Positions 1-14,095 are shown, counted from the stretch's first letter. The stretch: 64,000 bases of DNA from Syngnathus acus (GCF_901709675.1 NC_051092.1:10000491-10064490); one strand, 5' to 3'. Translations and numbers: made by a program. Notes: generated from the sequence alone by a model not told the origin.

Positions 1-3000
1 ACTTTCTTAAAGGAATGTACAAAGGTACTTATACATTACCCAAACAGCACAAAAGAAGATCAGGTATTAGATTCACCTCAGTTTCTCTTCATATGAATGA
101 CATGTGACACTGTTACTTAGGCTCCATCTGTGGTGACACACTGCCACAATTCTCCATCTTTCAACATTGTTATTTGTCTCTAACGTCCGCCACCTTTAGA
201 AGAGTTGCATGCACTCAGGAGACTGTGTGTCCCAACAAAGATTTGTGTGCGTGCTTGTTTTTGGATGCATGTCGTCTCCACTGTCACCCAGTGAGAACCT
301 TTTCCATTATTTTCATCTCTTCTGATTGTCAACGCTAGATGACAGATATTAAAGTCAGATTGGTTTACAGATCTATATTTCTACAAAGATCTGTTTAGTG
401 AAGCTTAATGCTGCAACAAATATATCTGTTGCGTGACAATGTTTTATTGCTATGTCGGACAAGTGTAATAAGTTAGGTTTTCTTTTAAATACAAAATATA
501 AACGGGTGTTTTTGGCCATCTGTTTATGAACTACATCACAGTTAGGCTGGAAGAGAAAAGAGCCTTCCTGAAAGTATTCCCACTGAGTGAAATATCTCAA
601 ATGAATTTAAAGTCACAGGGAACAAAGGCGTTTTTTTTTTTTTTTTTGTCAATTGGTCTGTCCCAATACTTCTGTACTGTATCCTGTTGTACTCAAAGAT
701 CCAATTTGAAACCCAGATGCTCTCTTGGTGAGAAATAATCATGTGTGCAATCATTACATCATAAAATCCATCTTTTATACTTGGCTGGGTAAAATAATCT
801 AATTTGATTGGCTGACACAAAATAGTCCTAAAAGTCCAAATGAAGCCGACTGAGCAAGTTCTCAGCAATATAGCAAATCCATAAAGCTTTTGGATTATGT
901 TGAAAACTGCCATGTGCTCATGCTCACAAGCTGTTTGTGCTGGGCACTGTGATGAGTACAGAAGGATAAGTATTTGAGTGTCCCTGCAGGTTGAAGTGTA
1001 CCTGTGTGTTTTTGTGTGTGCATGATCATTCTAGTAGGATTGGTCATGTGCCCAGTGTGGGGCAGTGTGAAATACAGTAACTCATATGTCTAATATATCC
1101 CTGTCATTGTAGACTATTGGGGAGATTCTAATTACAGTGAAATCCTGGACTTACATCTGGGCGGTATGTATTTACAATCTGTCGTTTACGGACTAACCTA
1201 ATGACTGACTGAATCTCTCCCCACCCTACCTTTTATTTTCCTGGGAGCTTTGTACCCATCTACCTCCATTGAATGGCTGGCTGGCTGATTGGTCTTAGCA
1301 TCATTACAAAGCCTCCTTCATTCCACTTGTCCGTATCCCCTGGCCTGCTCCACGCCAACAGTAGATCAGACTAAAAAGATTGATTCTGATTTCCATAAAC
1401 TCATGAAGGATGGATTTTTTTTTTTTTGCATTCTGTAGTATATATACAGGTTACAATAATAGTAGTTTTTGTTGCAGTGGTGCACAGCATAAAGCGCAGA
1501 GCTTTTTCCTAATATTCTCCCCATGTCATGTGTCTAAATAAGATCCGGTGCAATTCTGCACCACAGTGAACAACAATCACAATAAAATACAGAAATTAAC
1601 AGTATTTAACCCCCAAATTCTAAAACTACTGCTTGATGTACAGTATCAAACAAACAAACAAAACTCCACTTCTTTGCACATAAGGACTAGCACAATGACT
1701 GAGATGTGATACAATTTGGATATTGTGGTTATAACTGTCACTTTATAAGATTTTAATCAAGGAAATGACCACTATAAGCAACGTAATGATACATCGACGA
1801 ATTACCTGTATATATCTACTCTGGAACAAATGAAATAGTCCCAGCTAATCCCAGGAGTTGTTATTGCTCATTATTTTTCATGCTCTCTTTAAGAGTCTTA
1901 ATTCCTCTTCATGCAAACAAGTCTCTTTGTGAAATTAGTCACAGCTAAACTTCAATACATACTTTAGTCTGACAAGTGTAAAGTAAAATATACAGAATGT
2001 AAAATAGACAGTAAATAGCACATGGTTGTGATGTCATTGTGTATAGGCTTGAGGAAAAATACAGAGCGTAGCTTGCGTCCATTATAATCAAATGTGTTCT
2101 TTGTACCATTAACTGTGCCCCCACTCCCACTGTAAATAATCCCTCAGCCTTGTTAATAATATTCGCAATAATCCAATCTTGTCTAACCCGTCGTAGTTGT
2201 TGCTTCCCCAGTAGTCGTAATACATAGTATGTGCCAATGTGAAAGCAACCCCGTCACCTCTAAACTTTCCTTAAAGGGACACGAAAGTGAAGATGGTTCT
2301 TTTTTCACTAACTAGCCCAGTTTATGTACTTTTTATCAGGAACATATAAAAAGTTGGCATTTTCTATTTTCATCCATTCATTTGGGAGAAGTTATGAAAC
2401 GATTGCCTTTGAAAACACCAACTTTTAATGAAGTATAGGGCCACACACCCCTCCCCTTCATGTTTTGGTTGATGATGTCATGGAAGGAAGTTGGGCGCTT
2501 CGTTTCGTGACGTTGTCAGGCTTGGATGTTGCGAAAAGTGGGCGTCCGTAAATCCACCGCCACTCTGTTCCAAAATACCATTAAATCACTTCAGAAGTTT
2601 TTTTTCAAGGGGAATTATAGAATACACCTATCACAAACATTCTTTTTTTAATACAGTGCTATCAAATAAGTGCCAATGTTGGGTTCGCTTTACTGTCCCT
2701 TTAAGTTCGTAGTTGCCTGGTTTTTGCTTGAATATGAAGCGAGATTTTGGCCCTTGAATCCGCTGTCACATTTTCATTTGGAAAGCCTCTGTGTGAATCT
2801 ATGTCTGCAGCACCGCAACTTTTAAGAGGCTCATGATTCCTTTTTGCTTGGCCTTGTAGCTTGTTTTTACTCATTATGCCAGGAATTGCTTGGGGTTTGG
2901 ACATAATGATAAACACTTAGCAGAATGACTATCTCCATAGACTCACTTTCCACAAACACATACATACACTTTCACAATCCAGTACAAAAGCTGTACCAAA

Positions 3001-6000
3001 AAATGTTTTGCCTTTTACAAAGGTAGTAACGCTCAGTTTTGACTCTGCCTTTCAGATAGGCAGTCACAGAATGTTTGTTGCTGTGTTTGTGGTTTTGTAG
3101 TTGTACATCGTTGCCAATGTACCCGCAAGGTCAAATTATCAGAAGATCCTCTCTGTGTGATTTCTTAAATGTATTTTTAAAACCTCTTTGACAGTTGAGT
3201 AAGTTTGATGTGTAACTCTGTATATTGGATTTTATTACTGTGCAGGCGTGCCTATTGTTGTGGTGATGGTTATGAGTGAATTTAATGACTGCTATAGTGT
3301 GAGTTACCAACTCATTAATTTTTACAAGTTAGAATGTGCAAGGGTGGTGTTGTTCCATGTGTGTTGTCTGCCTTGTTATTTGGAGAATTCCAGCTCATGA
3401 TTCTATTTATCAATGTGCTCTTGTATTTTCTTGTCTTGACTCTGGCCTGTACTCTTGTACTTTTCTGGCTAGATTTGAATTAATAATTCAGTACTGAGCC
3501 TTATGTCTGTCTTGGTGCAGTTAAGATTTTTTTTTTGTAGCCAACAGCCATAAAGTCTATGCTATTATGAACAAGATTAGTTCTGTTATGCAATGCAAAT
3601 CATAGTGACATCAAATTGGCTTTATAAGGCAATGTATTGTTAATATTTACGGTTGTAATATGCTAATGACTAAATCTTGAGCTCAGATTTAGGCCCGATC
3701 CCATTCCTTCCCATTCACAATTTTTTGGCGAGGCCAAAACAAAAGGTTAAAAAGAAAAGTGAAACGTAAATTGTTGTTATAGGGATTGTGCCTTCAAATA
3801 AGCTCAAAGAATCTCTTCTCCATAGCCCTCTTATGTCAACCTGCACCTCGGGAAAAGTAAAGCAAATGTCTTTCAAGTAGTGTAGGAGTATAATCTTAGA
3901 CACTTCATTTGTATTTTATATTAACCTTTGCTTGGAAGGACCACTCCGACACCAACATTTAATTGGACTTCCCCAAGTCCCCAAGCAAGCATCAAATTAA
4001 GACCAGAGTACAATATACATTCAATTAGTGGATCTTGCGGCATCCTTGGAGAAGAAGCAGTTGTAATCCACAATCAGTAAAAGCTTAAACAATACGGGTG
4101 GATCTGCATTATTGACTTTAAGGCTGGACGTATACCGCAGGTCCCAGTGCCCAACTCAGATTTGATGCCAATTTCTGTCTCTTGACATGTTCATTTAAAG
4201 TGATACTTATCCAATTTCCACCTAAATCTCACTTTTACTCGCTTTGATCCGAATTGACTTTCTGGTTTGGTCATGGACCCTGATTTTTTTTCCGTCATAA
4301 ATACATTTTCAAGTCGTATTTTAAATTGATGATAGAAGGACCTTATGAAGCTAAATGACTTGCGCGTAAACCTTAGCACTAGTAATTTGATACATTTCTG
4401 TGACCTATTTATAGCCGTTTGATAAGAAGTCGGCTGTTTGATCTTTATGACTGCTTTTTTACAGCGTTACGGGTAGCTAGGATTGTTTTTGATTCGGAAA
4501 TGGGGAGGTTCGCGGAAGCACCTCATCCACACAAGTCAAAGAGTGTGCCCGGACACAGTAGTAGAATAAGTGGCTGCTTTATTCTCTCTTCTATCCAATT
4601 CACATAGCATCAAAATGACTAATTCAGTCCACCTGATATTGTCATCTGCGTATTGCTTCTCTTTTAATAAAATGTCATTGACAGTTTATATCCGATCTGT
4701 GGGTCACAGTGGCATAAAAAATATCTGGTGAAGTATCCTATTTTTATGGACATTTCAAAGAGGCCTGATTCCCATCTGAGGATATATGCCTCCATTTTTG
4801 TTTTCTCTACGCTGTCAAGACAGTGGAATTGTCACCTGAACCATGTGGTGTAAATTCAACCTATTAGGGTTTTTTTTTTTTTATTAAAGTGTAACTCTTT
4901 TTATTCCATGGTATCCTCAAATGAAGAACGTGATGGCCTCATGAAAGCATATATATAGCACTACCAGTGCATTGTCAGAAAAGCTTTTTCTTCCAGGTTA
5001 TTTTCCTATTTTTCCTCCTACTTAATTCATCCCTCATACCACAAAGGCGATCACTCCCACCTTCTCCTCCTAGGTGATTTGTCTTCTTACTATCTCATTG
5101 TTCCTGCCCTCCTTTGATTTTCTCTTTCTCTTTCTCATCACACCGTGTCTCCTCACCCTCCCACACCCCGTGTCCTCGACTGCTTCTTGTTGTAACATCT
5201 CTGCTTTTCTTCTTCTTCTCCATCATTTTCACCATCCCTTCTCTATTCTGCATCAATGTCCCTGTCTGTGTCAGTCCCTCGCTCCCTTTCCCCTTGTCCT
5301 GTGGAAGTTGAGCCCTTTGTGGCGATGCACCGTCGGAGAACTCTCCCCTTCTGCCTCTGCTGTTCCCCTGAAGGTAACGTAACCTCGCCGCCTCTGCTTG
5401 TCGGGTGTGGCAGGTTACCATGGTGACCACAGGGGTTCTCCAGAACTGGCTTGTATACTTGAACCCTCCCTCATCTTCTTGCCCTTTTCCACCTCTTTTT
5501 GTTATACCAGCTCAGTACTGAGCTGGAAACCAGTCTGCTGTGGTTTTGTTTTGAACCAAGTGCATGTTTTGTTTGCAAATACAACAAGTTGTTTCTTAGT
5601 GACTCCCATTGAACATTCAGAGACAATTAAAGAATTCACAATAACTCCAGCTTGTAGCCACCCAAAAAGTTTATGATTCAGGAGTGTGAACCTTGCATGG
5701 GGTGAACTTGCGTTATAAATATTAAAGTCCTGCACAAAGTAAGTTTTAAAAATTAATGAATCATCTGGTTTGTTCTTGTAGCTCCCACCTGCCAATGGAG
5801 TTTTTTTCCCCTGGGTTTCAATTTCTGCAGTGTGTGAAGACGCAAGCGTTTGTTTTTGCGTGTGATCTGATTGAGTTATGCTTTACGTTTATGTTCCATG
5901 AGGGCTCTCCTGTGTTTGGGTTGAGGGCTGGTGGTGGTGGGGATGGTGGAAAGAAATTCATTGAGAACTCATAATGAGAAGGTCTTAAAAAAAATGAAGC

Positions 6001-7772
6001 CTTTTGTCTTTAGTGATGCCTTCTTTAGCTACTGTCCCCACAACACACGCACACATTTTTCATTTAGTTGAAGTACTGTATACCTGCATCGTATGCTGTA
6101 TTTCAGTGTAACTTCTTGGATTGACTAGCTGTTGTATAGCAGCGGTTACTTCTTGACATGCTATGGAGAAAGTCTGAAGCGCTGCAAAGTACACTTGACA
6201 GACGTCTTTCTCTCCAGACCTAATAGTGCACTGTGATTCAAGCCAGCAGAGACATATTGCTTACATTTTTTGATTCATTTGAAACAAAAAAAGCAACACA
6301 GTCATTGTATTAATGGTGAGATGAGCATTTATATCACTGTGCCAAAAAAAGTTTAATTTTATTTTTCTTCATCTGTAAAAAAAAAACCCAGATGTAATAG
6401 CAATTTGAAAACTAATTGGACATCTCTAAAGAATTTTTATATATTTGGCTTAAATATGAGGTTATGGTAAGAAAAGCAAGGATGTATGATTTTTCACCAG
6501 TTCGGATTTTCCGTCCTCCTATTTAGGCCAGTTCAGAGAAATGACATGACGGTGTAACCAGAAAACCGCATTTGCATTGCATATCGTCAATCATAAGCCG
6601 CAGATAGAAGTGGTTATTTAGTGCACAAGCCATTAAGTCAATTTTCTAATTATATTTTATTAATTGAATGATGCATGGTTAGATTATAAGTGTGAGCCAG
6701 ACTTAGTAGAAATGCCTCAATGCACTCACATAGAAGCAAACAACACCCTATGGAAATACACCAAAAGCACAGAACTTAAGAGACCAAATTTTTTACCTGT
6801 ATTTTGAATTTAAGGACAAAACGTCGGTCCAGGCCTAACTGCCGAAACTGCATGTAAGGTGTATATTAAGGTACAGTCCACTGTACAGTAATCTTGTTTT
6901 TTTTCCACAGCCATCAAACATCATAAAATTCTTTTAAGAGTACCCTTTCACTTTCAGTAAAATCCAAGAATGTGATTATTTTGACACCAATGATCATTTC
7001 AAACTAAATGGTACCCAGATTTGAGCATAGTCACGCATGACATTCTGCTGTTAAAACAATGTTTTCTCTTCAGGGATGCATGACACTAACTGTAATGTGC
7101 CATCACAAGATTAAATATGCTAAATTGTAATTTTGGGGATTGATATCTGCAGTCTAAATTCCCATACTGCTCACAAACCACACTGGAATATCTGGCTTTG
7201 ATGTGTTGTCGTAATAGCTAGCTTCAATAGCGTCCCATAAATTCTATGCAAAGGCCATTTATAGTTCAGAAATCTATTTTCCTTTTAGACTGTTCTGTTT
7301 TGATTGGATTTGGATCTTTTTAATTTCTGCTGGTGCATCATTAGCTTGGCAGGGAAGGATTAATTAATTTATTTTTTCTCAGCTTTGGTCCACCTACACA
7401 CACATCCCACTTTGTACTCTACTAAACTAAGCGGTAACTGAATAATATTTACCCCAAAAGAACATCTACCTACAGTCTGATCTGTGTTAAGCAAATGGAT
7501 CTTGACAATAGATGTTTCACTGTGTTTGTATGTGTCTTTGAGAGTTGTTTGTATACACGCCTCCCTAAAGTCTGATCCTCCACACCATGTTTATGACTGG
7601 GAAGTATGGACATTGATGTCAAGTCCATCCTTCCACCTCACCATCCCTCAACAAGGACATCCCGCCTTGGCTGTGATTGCATTACCCCAGTGTCCATCCA
7701 CGAGTGTCCTTGTGTGTCCTATCTGATGTCTCTCTTCTCTCACAACCATACTCTGCCAACTCTTTTCTCCAG
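1..7772 (+). other. Intron upstream of the MICAL bMERB exons
   Basis: No convincing exon was found on either strand. The next MICAL exon begins in mid-domain at 7773 with a strong acceptor (pyrimidine-rich tract ending in CAG), so the stretch to its left is most simply an intron of that gene. The exon that should precede it, carrying the first bMERB helix, was looked for and not seen; it probably lies left of the window. Visible content is the TTAA-flanked MITE at 2275-2700, T and A homopolymers, and a strongly pyrimidine-rich stretch at about 5030-5300. The short open frames here lack codon-like composition or family resemblance. Confidence 0.6.
2275..2700. mobile_element. TTAA-flanked MITE (piggyBac-like)
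   Basis: The element begins TTAA-AGGGACACGAAAG and ends TACTGTCCCT-TTAA, so short inverted termini (AGGGACA/TGTCCCT) sit directly inside a TTAA on both sides (2271-2274 and 2701-2704). TTAA target duplication is the hallmark of piggyBac transposition. The 426-bp body has no transposase frame, so this would be a non-autonomous copy. Canonical piggyBac ends read CCCT...AGGG rather than AGGG...CCCT, so the superfamily assignment is tentative. Confidence 0.55.
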
Positions 7773-10047
7773 GCATGGGAAAGAAGGACGATCCCAAACT
7801 AATGCAAGAATGGTTCAAGCTGGTGCAGGAGAAGAATGCCCTAGTCCGCTATGAATCCGAACTCATGATATTGTAAGTGGTATACTCTCAATCTTATGAT
7901 GTTAATGCAGATTACTGGATGCCCTCCATTGTTTCCTGTCTTATTCCTCAACTTTAATCAAATTTAGTAGCACGTTTCACTCTTTCATGGTGGAATATTG
8001 GCACACTATATACAGAAAGGATTCAAGTAATTATAGTTGCTGCCAGGAGGAAGTATTGAGCTGCACTGAATTGACCTCATGTGATGCACATTCTGAGCAC
8101 TTACAAAGCGGCCATTTACAATCACTGAACCTTAAACTGCCAATGGGTCTAACTTCTTGGTGCACATTCCTCAAATTATAAGTAGAATTTCACGAGATTT
8201 CATTTATTTTAACTTCGTTTGAAAAAATGAAAAAACACATCCAGTAAGGCATTGGACATGGACAATGTTATTTTATATTCTTCCACCTGATTGTGTCAGT
8301 TGACAAGGGCAATGAAAAGGTACTATCTTTTAATTTGGATGTTAAAGTACAATTATTTGATCAAGCCTTTCATTAGGGGCACTCAAGGAAGGCTGAAAGT
8401 CCATCCATCCATCCATCCATCCATCCATCCATCCATCCATCCATCCATCCATCCATCCATCCATCCATCCATCCATCCATCCATCCATCCATCCATTTTC
8501 AACACCGCTTTTCCAGTTCAGGGTCGCTGGAGTCTAGCCCAGCTGACATCGGACACCATGAACTAGTCGCCAGCCAGTCACAGTACATGTGCTGTGAGAC
8601 GAACAACCAGCCACATCCACATGCACACCGCCACTGAGAGAAAATTGATCCCACACTACCCGCACACGTCAGGCCTATATACGTATATACGTACGGCCTA
8701 CACCATCAGCGACTTCGGCTGAAAGTTCAAAGCTGCCAAATTAATCAGGGTTGATTGTTTATGTTTTCTTTTAAGTGCCAGAGAATTGGAGCTCGAGGAC
8801 CGCCAGAGTCGATTGCAGCAGGAACTAAGGGAGCGAATGGCTGTGGAAGGTGAGTTTATGTCTGTTTGCCCAGTCCTGTAAATCTGAGTGGCCCTCTTAA
8901 TGCAATTATATTCACCTCTTTTCATGTGGTACCGCAAGGCTACAGTAAATTGTATGTTTTAGAATTCATTCAAGCTATAATTACAAGCACGTAAGAAAAC
9001 ATTTTAAGCACGAAAGCATGTTGCGGGTGCACAACAATTGTCTGCCAACCCCAAGAGTGGTTGCATGCACGTGGACACTTAACGAAAGTGTGGTATGTTC
9101 AAATAAATCACCAGTAGCAACTCTTGCGGTAAAATCAGATTGTGCACACCGACACAATTAGCCATGTCCATGTCTCGGCATCACACTTAAGTCCTACTCA
9201 GGTAAAACGATAAAATGTCCTTGTCAATGAGCTCGCCTTTATTTAAAGGTCAGCTCAGTGGCTCTAGTGGTAGAGTGTCTGTCCTGAGACTGGAAGGTTG
9301 TGGGTTCAAACCCTGGCCGGGTCATACCAAAGACTATAAAAAATGGGACCCATTGCCTCCCTGCTTGGCACTCAGCATTAAGGGTTGGAATTGGGGGGTT
9401 AGATCACCAAATGATTCCCGAGCGTGGCAACGCTGCTGCTCACTGCTCCCCTCTCCCCCAGGGGATGGATCAAAATCACATGGGGATGGGTTAAATGCAG
9501 AGGACATATTTCACCACACCCAGATGTGTGTGTGACGATCATTGGGACTTTAACTTTAAGATGACCTAAGACTGTTGGTCAACTATAATTCATGCACTCC
9601 AATACAGTGTTAGTTTGCTACACTTAACATTACATGAAGAATTAATGAAGGTTAATGTAACTTTATCAATACTGCTCTGGAGTAGCATCTTCCGCAAATA
9701 TGCATTTACGGCACTGCAGCAGAAGCTTGGATGTAACATTGCACATTACACTCCATCACAATGTGCTCAAAAACAGCGTGCATTCATTCCAATGTATATT
9801 TTAGTCACATGTGCCAAAGAGGCCTATTCTAACAATTGTTCATTTACCTTGTTCTTTTTCAGACCACCTGAAGACTGAGAAGGAACTTGCACAGGAGAAG
9901 CAGATCTTAAATGAGATGCTCGATGTTGTGGAGCAGCGCGATGCCCTGGTGGCACTCCTGGAGGAGCAGAGGCTTCGAGAGAAAGAGGAAGACAAGGACC
10001 TGGAGGGTGTGATGCTCTCAAAAGGCTTCAACCTTAATTGGGTTTAA
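7773..10047 (+). CDS. mical3: MICAL-family protein, C-terminal bMERB exons (MICAL3-like), 5' partial
   Basis: Three coding exons: 7773-7872, 8776-8849 and 9863-10047 (stop TAA 10045-10047), with donors GTAAGT and GTGAGT and AG acceptors; phases close across both junctions. The translation is a continuous charged helical segment of about 118 residues, containing [59 protein letters not shown] and the C-terminus [11 protein letters not shown]. This matches the bMERB (DUF3585) domain that ends MICAL proteins and binds Rab8/10/13-type GTPases. In MICALs it follows an FAD mono-oxygenase that oxidises actin, a CH domain and a LIM domain, all of which must lie left of the window. The choice of MICAL3 over MICAL2 rests on my memory of the C-terminus and on neighbours (TTC38, TSPAN9) that fit a 12p13/22q-type fish block; MICAL2 is the main alternative. 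A SINE lies in the last intron. Confidence 0.8.
8401..8690 (-). repeat. (CCAT)n tract plus retroposon 3' fragment in MICAL intron
   Basis: About 24 copies of CCAT (8401-8496) run into sequence of the type 'accgcttttccagttcagg', the reverse strand of the common fish retroposon debris that ends in GGAT repeats. Similar pieces occur at 11768, 32325, 47690, 56245, 58163 and 60757. It lies in the intron between the first two MICAL exons seen here. Family name not assigned. Confidence 0.75.
9249..9559 (+). mobile_element. tRNA-derived SINE
   Basis: The head resembles a tRNA gene, with an A-box-like stretch (cagctcagtggctctagtgg) and a B-box-like GGGTTCAAACCC at about 9302-9313. A unique body follows (ttggaattggggggttagat), and the 3' end is a short repeat-like tail (actttaactttaag). 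This structure is typical of fish tRNA-SINEs mobilised by a partner LINE. It is in sense orientation within the last intron of the MICAL gene. I did not find a clear target-site duplication. Subfamily not assigned. Confidence 0.75.
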
Positions 10048-11767
10048 CAAGAGTGAACTAATTGCGCCAACAGGTCTGCAGTTGAAATGACCTGGAGCGT
10101 CTCAGACTTCTTTGATCAGCATAGCGCGGCGAACATAAAAAAAGGCAATTCGTCGGAATCTGTCACACCTACAGCAATGAATGTGTACAGATTCCCAGCA
10201 AACATACACTCGCACACAGTAGCCTGCGGTGTTTACACACCCTCAGCCCACAGGCAGTTCTAGTTAATCACTTTTCAGGTTTGGACTTTCATCGCGGGTA
10301 GAAAGACGGTACTTTAGCAATTCATCATTGCAGCCTTGAAATACTGGCTCTTTTGGAGCATGTTCAAAGACTTGTTGGGTCGGCAATGATCTAAAGGGAA
10401 TAATGCAGTCTGGTCCTGCTGATGTAAAGGAAACTTAAAGAAATGTGTTTTGTAAATAAGTTGTGTAGATGCAGTAACATTTTACAGCAGATCAAGATCC
10501 TCCGCCAAAAAGGAAGGCTTCTGAAATTGCCTTCCTCCACATTGACTTCTTCCTGATGAACCACAAAGAGAAAATAATGTTTCTTTCGTTTTAGCATAGT
10601 TTTTTGTGGGGCCACACTAAGAGTCCATCAAACACAGTATTTTAATGTATTTATGATATTTTATCAAACATCACTTTGCACTCACACTGGTGTCACAATT
10701 ATTGAGCGGCCGTATACATGTGCCCATCCGCACGCCGACACCAGGCAGGAAGCCTCCAGTGACCGTGACAAACAATGAGAGACCCCCCCCCATCAGCACA
10801 TGACAAGCTAGGAAGGAATGTACTGGCAATTTTGGTCAACCGTGAGCCTAAGGCCAGTGTGCCTTTGAGGCTCCAGGACTCCCCCTCAGCCCTTCACGAA
10901 TAGACCCTCAGAAAACTTAGAGGGAGGGAAACTAATGGCTACAATATCATGTTCCTGGCAAACAGGGCTGCCGTTGGAAAAGTAGCCTAATTAGTGAACA
11001 CTGCATCCATAACAAATACTTTTTATTTTGTCCCTGACTGCAAGGACACAGAATACACACGTAAGCACATTTGATAGAAGAGTGTAATGGTTCACCATGC
11101 TTATATTGACCTTTTCCCTTGTGTCTGCTTTTTATTATCCCTGAAATTTGTTTCTGACCATTCTACCCAATCTGGAGAGGGAGTGGGCAGTCGGGACCGG
11201 AGGAAAACTCACAGAAGCAAGGAGAGTACATGCAAACTCTAAAGCCCCAAAGTCGGTTGTTAAATCAACAGGGCTCCATGGTGTTTGGCCCTGGTCCGCC
11301 ACATCTGTAGAGGTTTATTGTAATTCTGAAGCTCCTCAGACGACTGATCTCTTTTATTTTTGTGATTTTTAATATTGAAGGACCCCGTGGAGTCTGTATA
11401 CCATGGGATAAAAATGTGGATGGCATTACAGGGTAGTAAGATATTACTATTTGCAACTGTTTTCCTTAGTTCACGTGATTATACATGGTTGTATGACATT
11501 TTATTGATTCAGTGGTCTTCGTGATTCGCTTGCAAGGTCTTCCAAAAACGGAATTTCAATTTAATGAAATTCTATTTTAAAACAAAATATAGTGTGTCTT
11601 GACTTACAAATATTTTGACTCGGAATCGATTGTGTCTGCAAGTTGAGGACTTACCTGTATTTACATCTAGATGTGTTAAACAACTTAGGACAGAGCACCT
11701 TTTGTTTAAATCCACACACATTTCAAGTGGGCAAAGGTATTATTAAATTAACTAATAGTAAATAACA

Positions 11768-12063
11768 CGATGGAATGCTGGGTAGCATGTCCATCTCACA
11801 GTTCAGAAGTGCAGCCTATGTGGAGTTTGCATGTACATGGGTTTCCCTCTGGGTGCTCCGGTTTCCTCCCACATCCCAAAGACAGGCATGGTAGGCCGAG
11901 TGACCACTCCAAATTGTTCGTTAGTCTGGATGTGAGTGGTTGGTTGGGTGTACCCTGCGATTGGCTGATGACCAGTTCAGGGTGTCCCAAAGACTGCCAG
12001 GATAGACTCCAGCATGCCCATGACCCTTGTGAGAATAAAGCAGTTCAGAAAATGGATGGATGA
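11768..12063 (+). repeat. GGAT-tailed fish retroposon remnant
   Basis: It carries the recognisable blocks tggagtttgcatgtacatgg, ctccggtttcctcccacatc, ccctgcgattggctgatgac and ctccagcatgcccatgaccc, and ends in aaaatggatggatga. This is the forward orientation of the widespread fish repeat whose reverse copy is at 58163-58405. It lies in the probable MICAL 3' UTR. Confidence 0.75.
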
Positions 12064-13208
12064 ATTTGTATTATTTAATATTTGATGGCATAACCCTTAC
12101 TTGCAATAACTGCATCAAGTGGGCAACCCATTCATTTCACCAGACTGTTTTCTTCTCAAAATGCTTTTGTTTCTTCAGGAGGGGTAATACATGGTCCATT
12201 GGGCTAAGTTTCTGGTGATTGACTTTCGGTCAGTCTAAGACCTTCAAATTCTCCCCTGATGAAGTACATTGTTGTGTTGGCATTGTGTCTTGCGTCATTA
12301 TCTTATTGCATGATAAAGCTTCTCCCGATTAGATTAATTTCTCTGTAAATTTACCCACAAAATGGTTTTGTAGACTTTACACATCACATATGTATACAGT
12401 ACACATATATACACAAACTCTAGTTACAGCACACTGCTTTTCTCGTAGTCCAAACTGAGACTGAATGATTATTAATGGTCCAGGGTCCACTCACTCAGCT
12501 GGGATAGGATCTAATTTCTCAGAGACCTTGAAAAAGCTAGGAACTGTATACAAAATGAATGAAAGGATGATTTCAGGGAAGTTACGGCCTTTGTACATTC
12601 ACTCATATGTCCCAAATAAAATATAAAGTGAAAACACGAGCGTTTCACGTGATCAACAGTGATGGACCCACCTCTTGATAGGAAATTCACTATATCACAC
12701 TGATAGCTAATGTTTACAAATATACACGTCTTGTTTTTTTTGTCTCCTACGGTGACAAATGAGGAGATTCAGCAAGTGGCAGTGTTCATACAGTACAACA
12801 GATGCCTTGTTCTGTTTTTATTCTATCCTTTCACAAGGGTTAATGTTTCAGTGGACATTTTTTAAGGGTCTGTAAAACAAAATATTTAATTTGAGGTTCT
12901 GGAGCAATGCATATGCTGTGAATATTTTGCATCTAATTGAAAATTTGAAATATCCCTGACAGTCATTGTTTTACAGCACATAGAGGACACATTATATAGT
13001 ATATGTGCAATGAGTTGGCATAAAGTTACACGAGCCTTTGGTGTGTAGATTGTGAGTGTGATGTGTGACATGATTGTACTGATATTTATTAATGTGTGAA
13101 AACTGTATTATATGTAAAGAATAATTTTTAAACTGTTCTGTTGGCGCACGACTTATGTAAATGCTTTGTGTAGCTGCTTATGGGTGTTGGATGTATGCTG
13201 CAAACAGC

Positions 13209-13214
13209 AATAAA
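13209..13214 (+). promoter_or_regulatory. Polyadenylation signal AATAAA
   Basis: Canonical hexamer followed by a GT/T-rich downstream element; the most plausible 3' end for the MICAL transcript. Confidence 0.45.
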
Positions 13215-13942
13215 ACAATGCAGTTGTCTTTCTAATTTTTTTGAAATAGTCACTTAACTCTTGTGGTTTAAACTTTTCAGGAAAACATTCAGACAAATTG
13301 ACTGGTTGACATTTTTGTGAGCATGTTGCCTTAAGTTTATGGCAGTGTGTTACGGCACACTTACCCTCTATAAACTAACTCGTTAAAAGTTCATACTGGA
13401 GGGACTTTTGACTACGTAGAATAAATTTGTCACAAAATACATCTATTGCAAAGTGAAATTAATGACGAATTATTTTTAAAAAAATGCAAAACATTTTGCA
13501 TGTAAAATTAAACACGTTTATTTACTAGGTTATTGCTCTGAATATCCACATTTAAATTAAGAATGTCACCACTGGACAATATTATCTTTGCATAAGACAA
13601 GCATTTAATCTCTAGCTATAAATCTGATTGGAGTTTTTTTTTTCTTTCAGAGAATGGATAAATGGATAATAAACATTCAATCACAATATCTCTGACTATA
13701 TTTATTATCCACAGTTTGTACATTTTAGTTATGGATCTTATAATAGCATCGACAAAGGATTTTTGAGAAATGTAGGTACGTTTATGGCAGACCTTGTTAT
13801 AGATTTTGTCAATTAATGAGGTGTACCTAATTTCGTGTCCGTTGGGTGGCTATTTTACGAATTGCACTTAGATTGAAAGGTCGCGTTTCCTCTAAGTTTT
13901 CCGGTGCGTGTCATTTTAACTTGACTCAGGAAATACCGTAGT

Positions 13943-14058
13943 GATGTGCATTCCGGTTCTTTTAAGTGAGTTGAATCTTTAGAATCAGTTCACTCAAAAT
14001 ATTCGTTCAAACGAATCGTTCAACGAATCGTCCCCCCCCTCCACATACACACCGATCC

Positions 14059-14095
<37 letters not shown>

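Larger units (their letters stand above)
10048..13235 (+). other. Probable 3' UTR of the MICAL gene
   Basis: After the stop at 10047 there is no further exon candidate before the repeat complex. The canonical AATAAA at 13209-13214, followed by a T/GT-rich stretch (gcagttgtctttctaa), is the best polyadenylation site in the interval; the preceding AT-rich sequence looks like a vertebrate UTR tail. A 295-bp retroposon remnant (11768-12063) lies inside. Earlier cleavage cannot be excluded. Confidence 0.45.

Noticed and set aside
4190-4610. Possible MITE or exon near ggaggttcgcggaagcacct
   Set aside because: No matching inverted end or target duplication was found, and the open frames are short with no family resemblance.
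5278-5376. Possible extra MICAL exon (acceptor tgtctgtgtcag at 5266-5277, donor GTAACG)
   Set aside because: The acceptor and donor are plausible, but the translated residues match no bMERB or other MICAL segment I can recognise, and the region is simply pyrimidine-rich.
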